33,217 nt of DNA from Geosiphon pyriformis (Eukaryota > Glomeromycota > Glomeromycetes > Archaeosporales > Geosiphonaceae): the NCBI GenBank assembly GCA_016748015.1, contig JAAOMT010000117.1, forward strand, positions 1 through 33,217. The letters run 5' to 3'. The position numbers and the translations under genes are program-made. Below are positions 33,001 through 33,217 of this stretch, piece after piece. Numbering within the stretch: the stretch's first letter is position 1; every line of letters begins with the position of its first letter. Under the pieces are notes generated by a model, which worked only from the letters and a program-made list of their open reading frames with translations, was not told the DNA's origin and searched no databases.

Positions 33001-33217
33001 TTTTTAGTGTTGAAAATACATGAATTTAAAAGACTTAATTTTTTTTATAATTTATTTATATTTCGAATTTTATTATAGAAAAAGTTTAAATTAAAAATTT
33101 TTATTATTTTTTGAAAAACTATTCAATATATATGTATTAGATATTAGTGCTATAGTTTTTGTTTATTTTAGTTTACAAGCTGTTTTTTATATAATATTTC
33201 AATTTTTATTGATAAAT
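29460..33217 (+). mobile_element. LINE copy C (non-LTR retrotransposon), ultra-AT relic, incomplete at window end
   Basis: Plus-strand relic of the same LINE clade as A and B, recognisable only by alignment. The segment at about 31995-32130 follows copy A 4964-5090 closely in order and spacing (the SPLLW.IFY..LLC.V.RHE region). There is room for only about 600 bases before ORF2, so ORF1 is truncated or absent. The element runs past the end of the window. Confidence 0.75.
30080..33217 (+). pseudogene. LINE copy C ORF2 (endonuclease + RT), extremely decayed
   Basis: The endonuclease part is at about 30110-30780 (ISIITKIKLYSN, then ITIIINNYLIKYVF, then VLKKNFNKN near 30517, which answers to the LGGDFNEN block). 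RT is at about 31400-32450; its catalytic box is FINN at 32175-32186, with both Asp codons changed to Asn, followed by a block aligned to the region after FVNN in copy A. The C-terminal region continues to the window end. Nearly all remaining codons are made of A and T, and stops occur every few codons. Function is impossible. The identification rests on co-linear matches with copies A and B. Confidence 0.72.

Noticed and set aside
1-33217. Organellar or AT-rich bacterial/protist chromosome
   Set aside because: Very low GC alone suggests this, but LINEs and Ty3/gypsy elements with LTRs, primer sites and AATAAA signals point to eukaryotic nuclear repeat DNA; no organellar genes, tRNAs or rRNAs are visible.

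Overview
This window looks like nuclear DNA from an AT-rich eukaryote, most likely a fungus of the arbuscular mycorrhizal group (Rhizophagus-like Glomeromycotina). That placement rests on recognising the particular LINE and Ty3/gypsy protein families here as ones common in those genomes; it is an inference, not a measurement. I found no intact host gene, rRNA, tRNA or CRISPR array. Almost everything that can be read is a retrotransposon in decay. No coding stretch is much longer than about 170 codons, and the reading frames are broken mainly by TAA/TAG (former CAA/CAG), TGA (former TGG/CGA) and slips at A/T homopolymers.

Layout, left to right. 1-889: AT desert. About 890-5830 (+): LINE copy A (ORF1 with zinc knuckle, ORF2 with endonuclease and reverse transcriptase, RT). 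5922-11724 (+): gypsy element D, with a complete 5' LTR (TGTTAC...GTAACA), primer-binding site, gag, RT, RNase H, integrase and a further ORF, but no protease and no matching 3' LTR. 11725-13472: a long inverted duplication made of two copies of a second LTR type (LTR-II) facing each other around a LINE fragment. 13473-18143 (-): gypsy element E, of D's gag/LTR family, with 5' LTR, primer-binding site, gag with a CCHC knuckle, protease and a Cys/His-rich segment, then LTR-II. 18183-20097 (-): protease-RT part of gypsy element F. 20098-20310: a low-complexity fold-back insert. 20311-21060 (-): another LTR of the D/E family. 21061-23575 (-): RNase H-integrase part of gypsy element G. 23576-23932: a solo LTR of a third type (TGTTGG...CCAACA). 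23996-24350 (-): a truncated LTR of the D/E family. 24351-29420 (-): LINE copy B, the best preserved. 29460-33217 (+): LINE copy C, almost entirely converted to A/T and running off the window.

How it fits together. The region is a nested, rearranged repeat cluster. Three copies of one LINE clade show three grades of decay. Catalytic aspartates often read as asparagine, zinc-ligand Cys/His as Tyr and Gln codons as stops, all of which are C-to-T changes on one strand or the other; CG dinucleotides are very scarce. This fits methylation-linked deamination or a RIP-like process. The most interesting items are the 1.75-kb inverted duplication, the Cys/His-rich segment after protease in the gypsy elements, the extra ORF after integrase in D, the permuted order RNaseH-IN-LTR-PR-RT across 18183-23575, and the strong AT-conversion gradient at both window ends.
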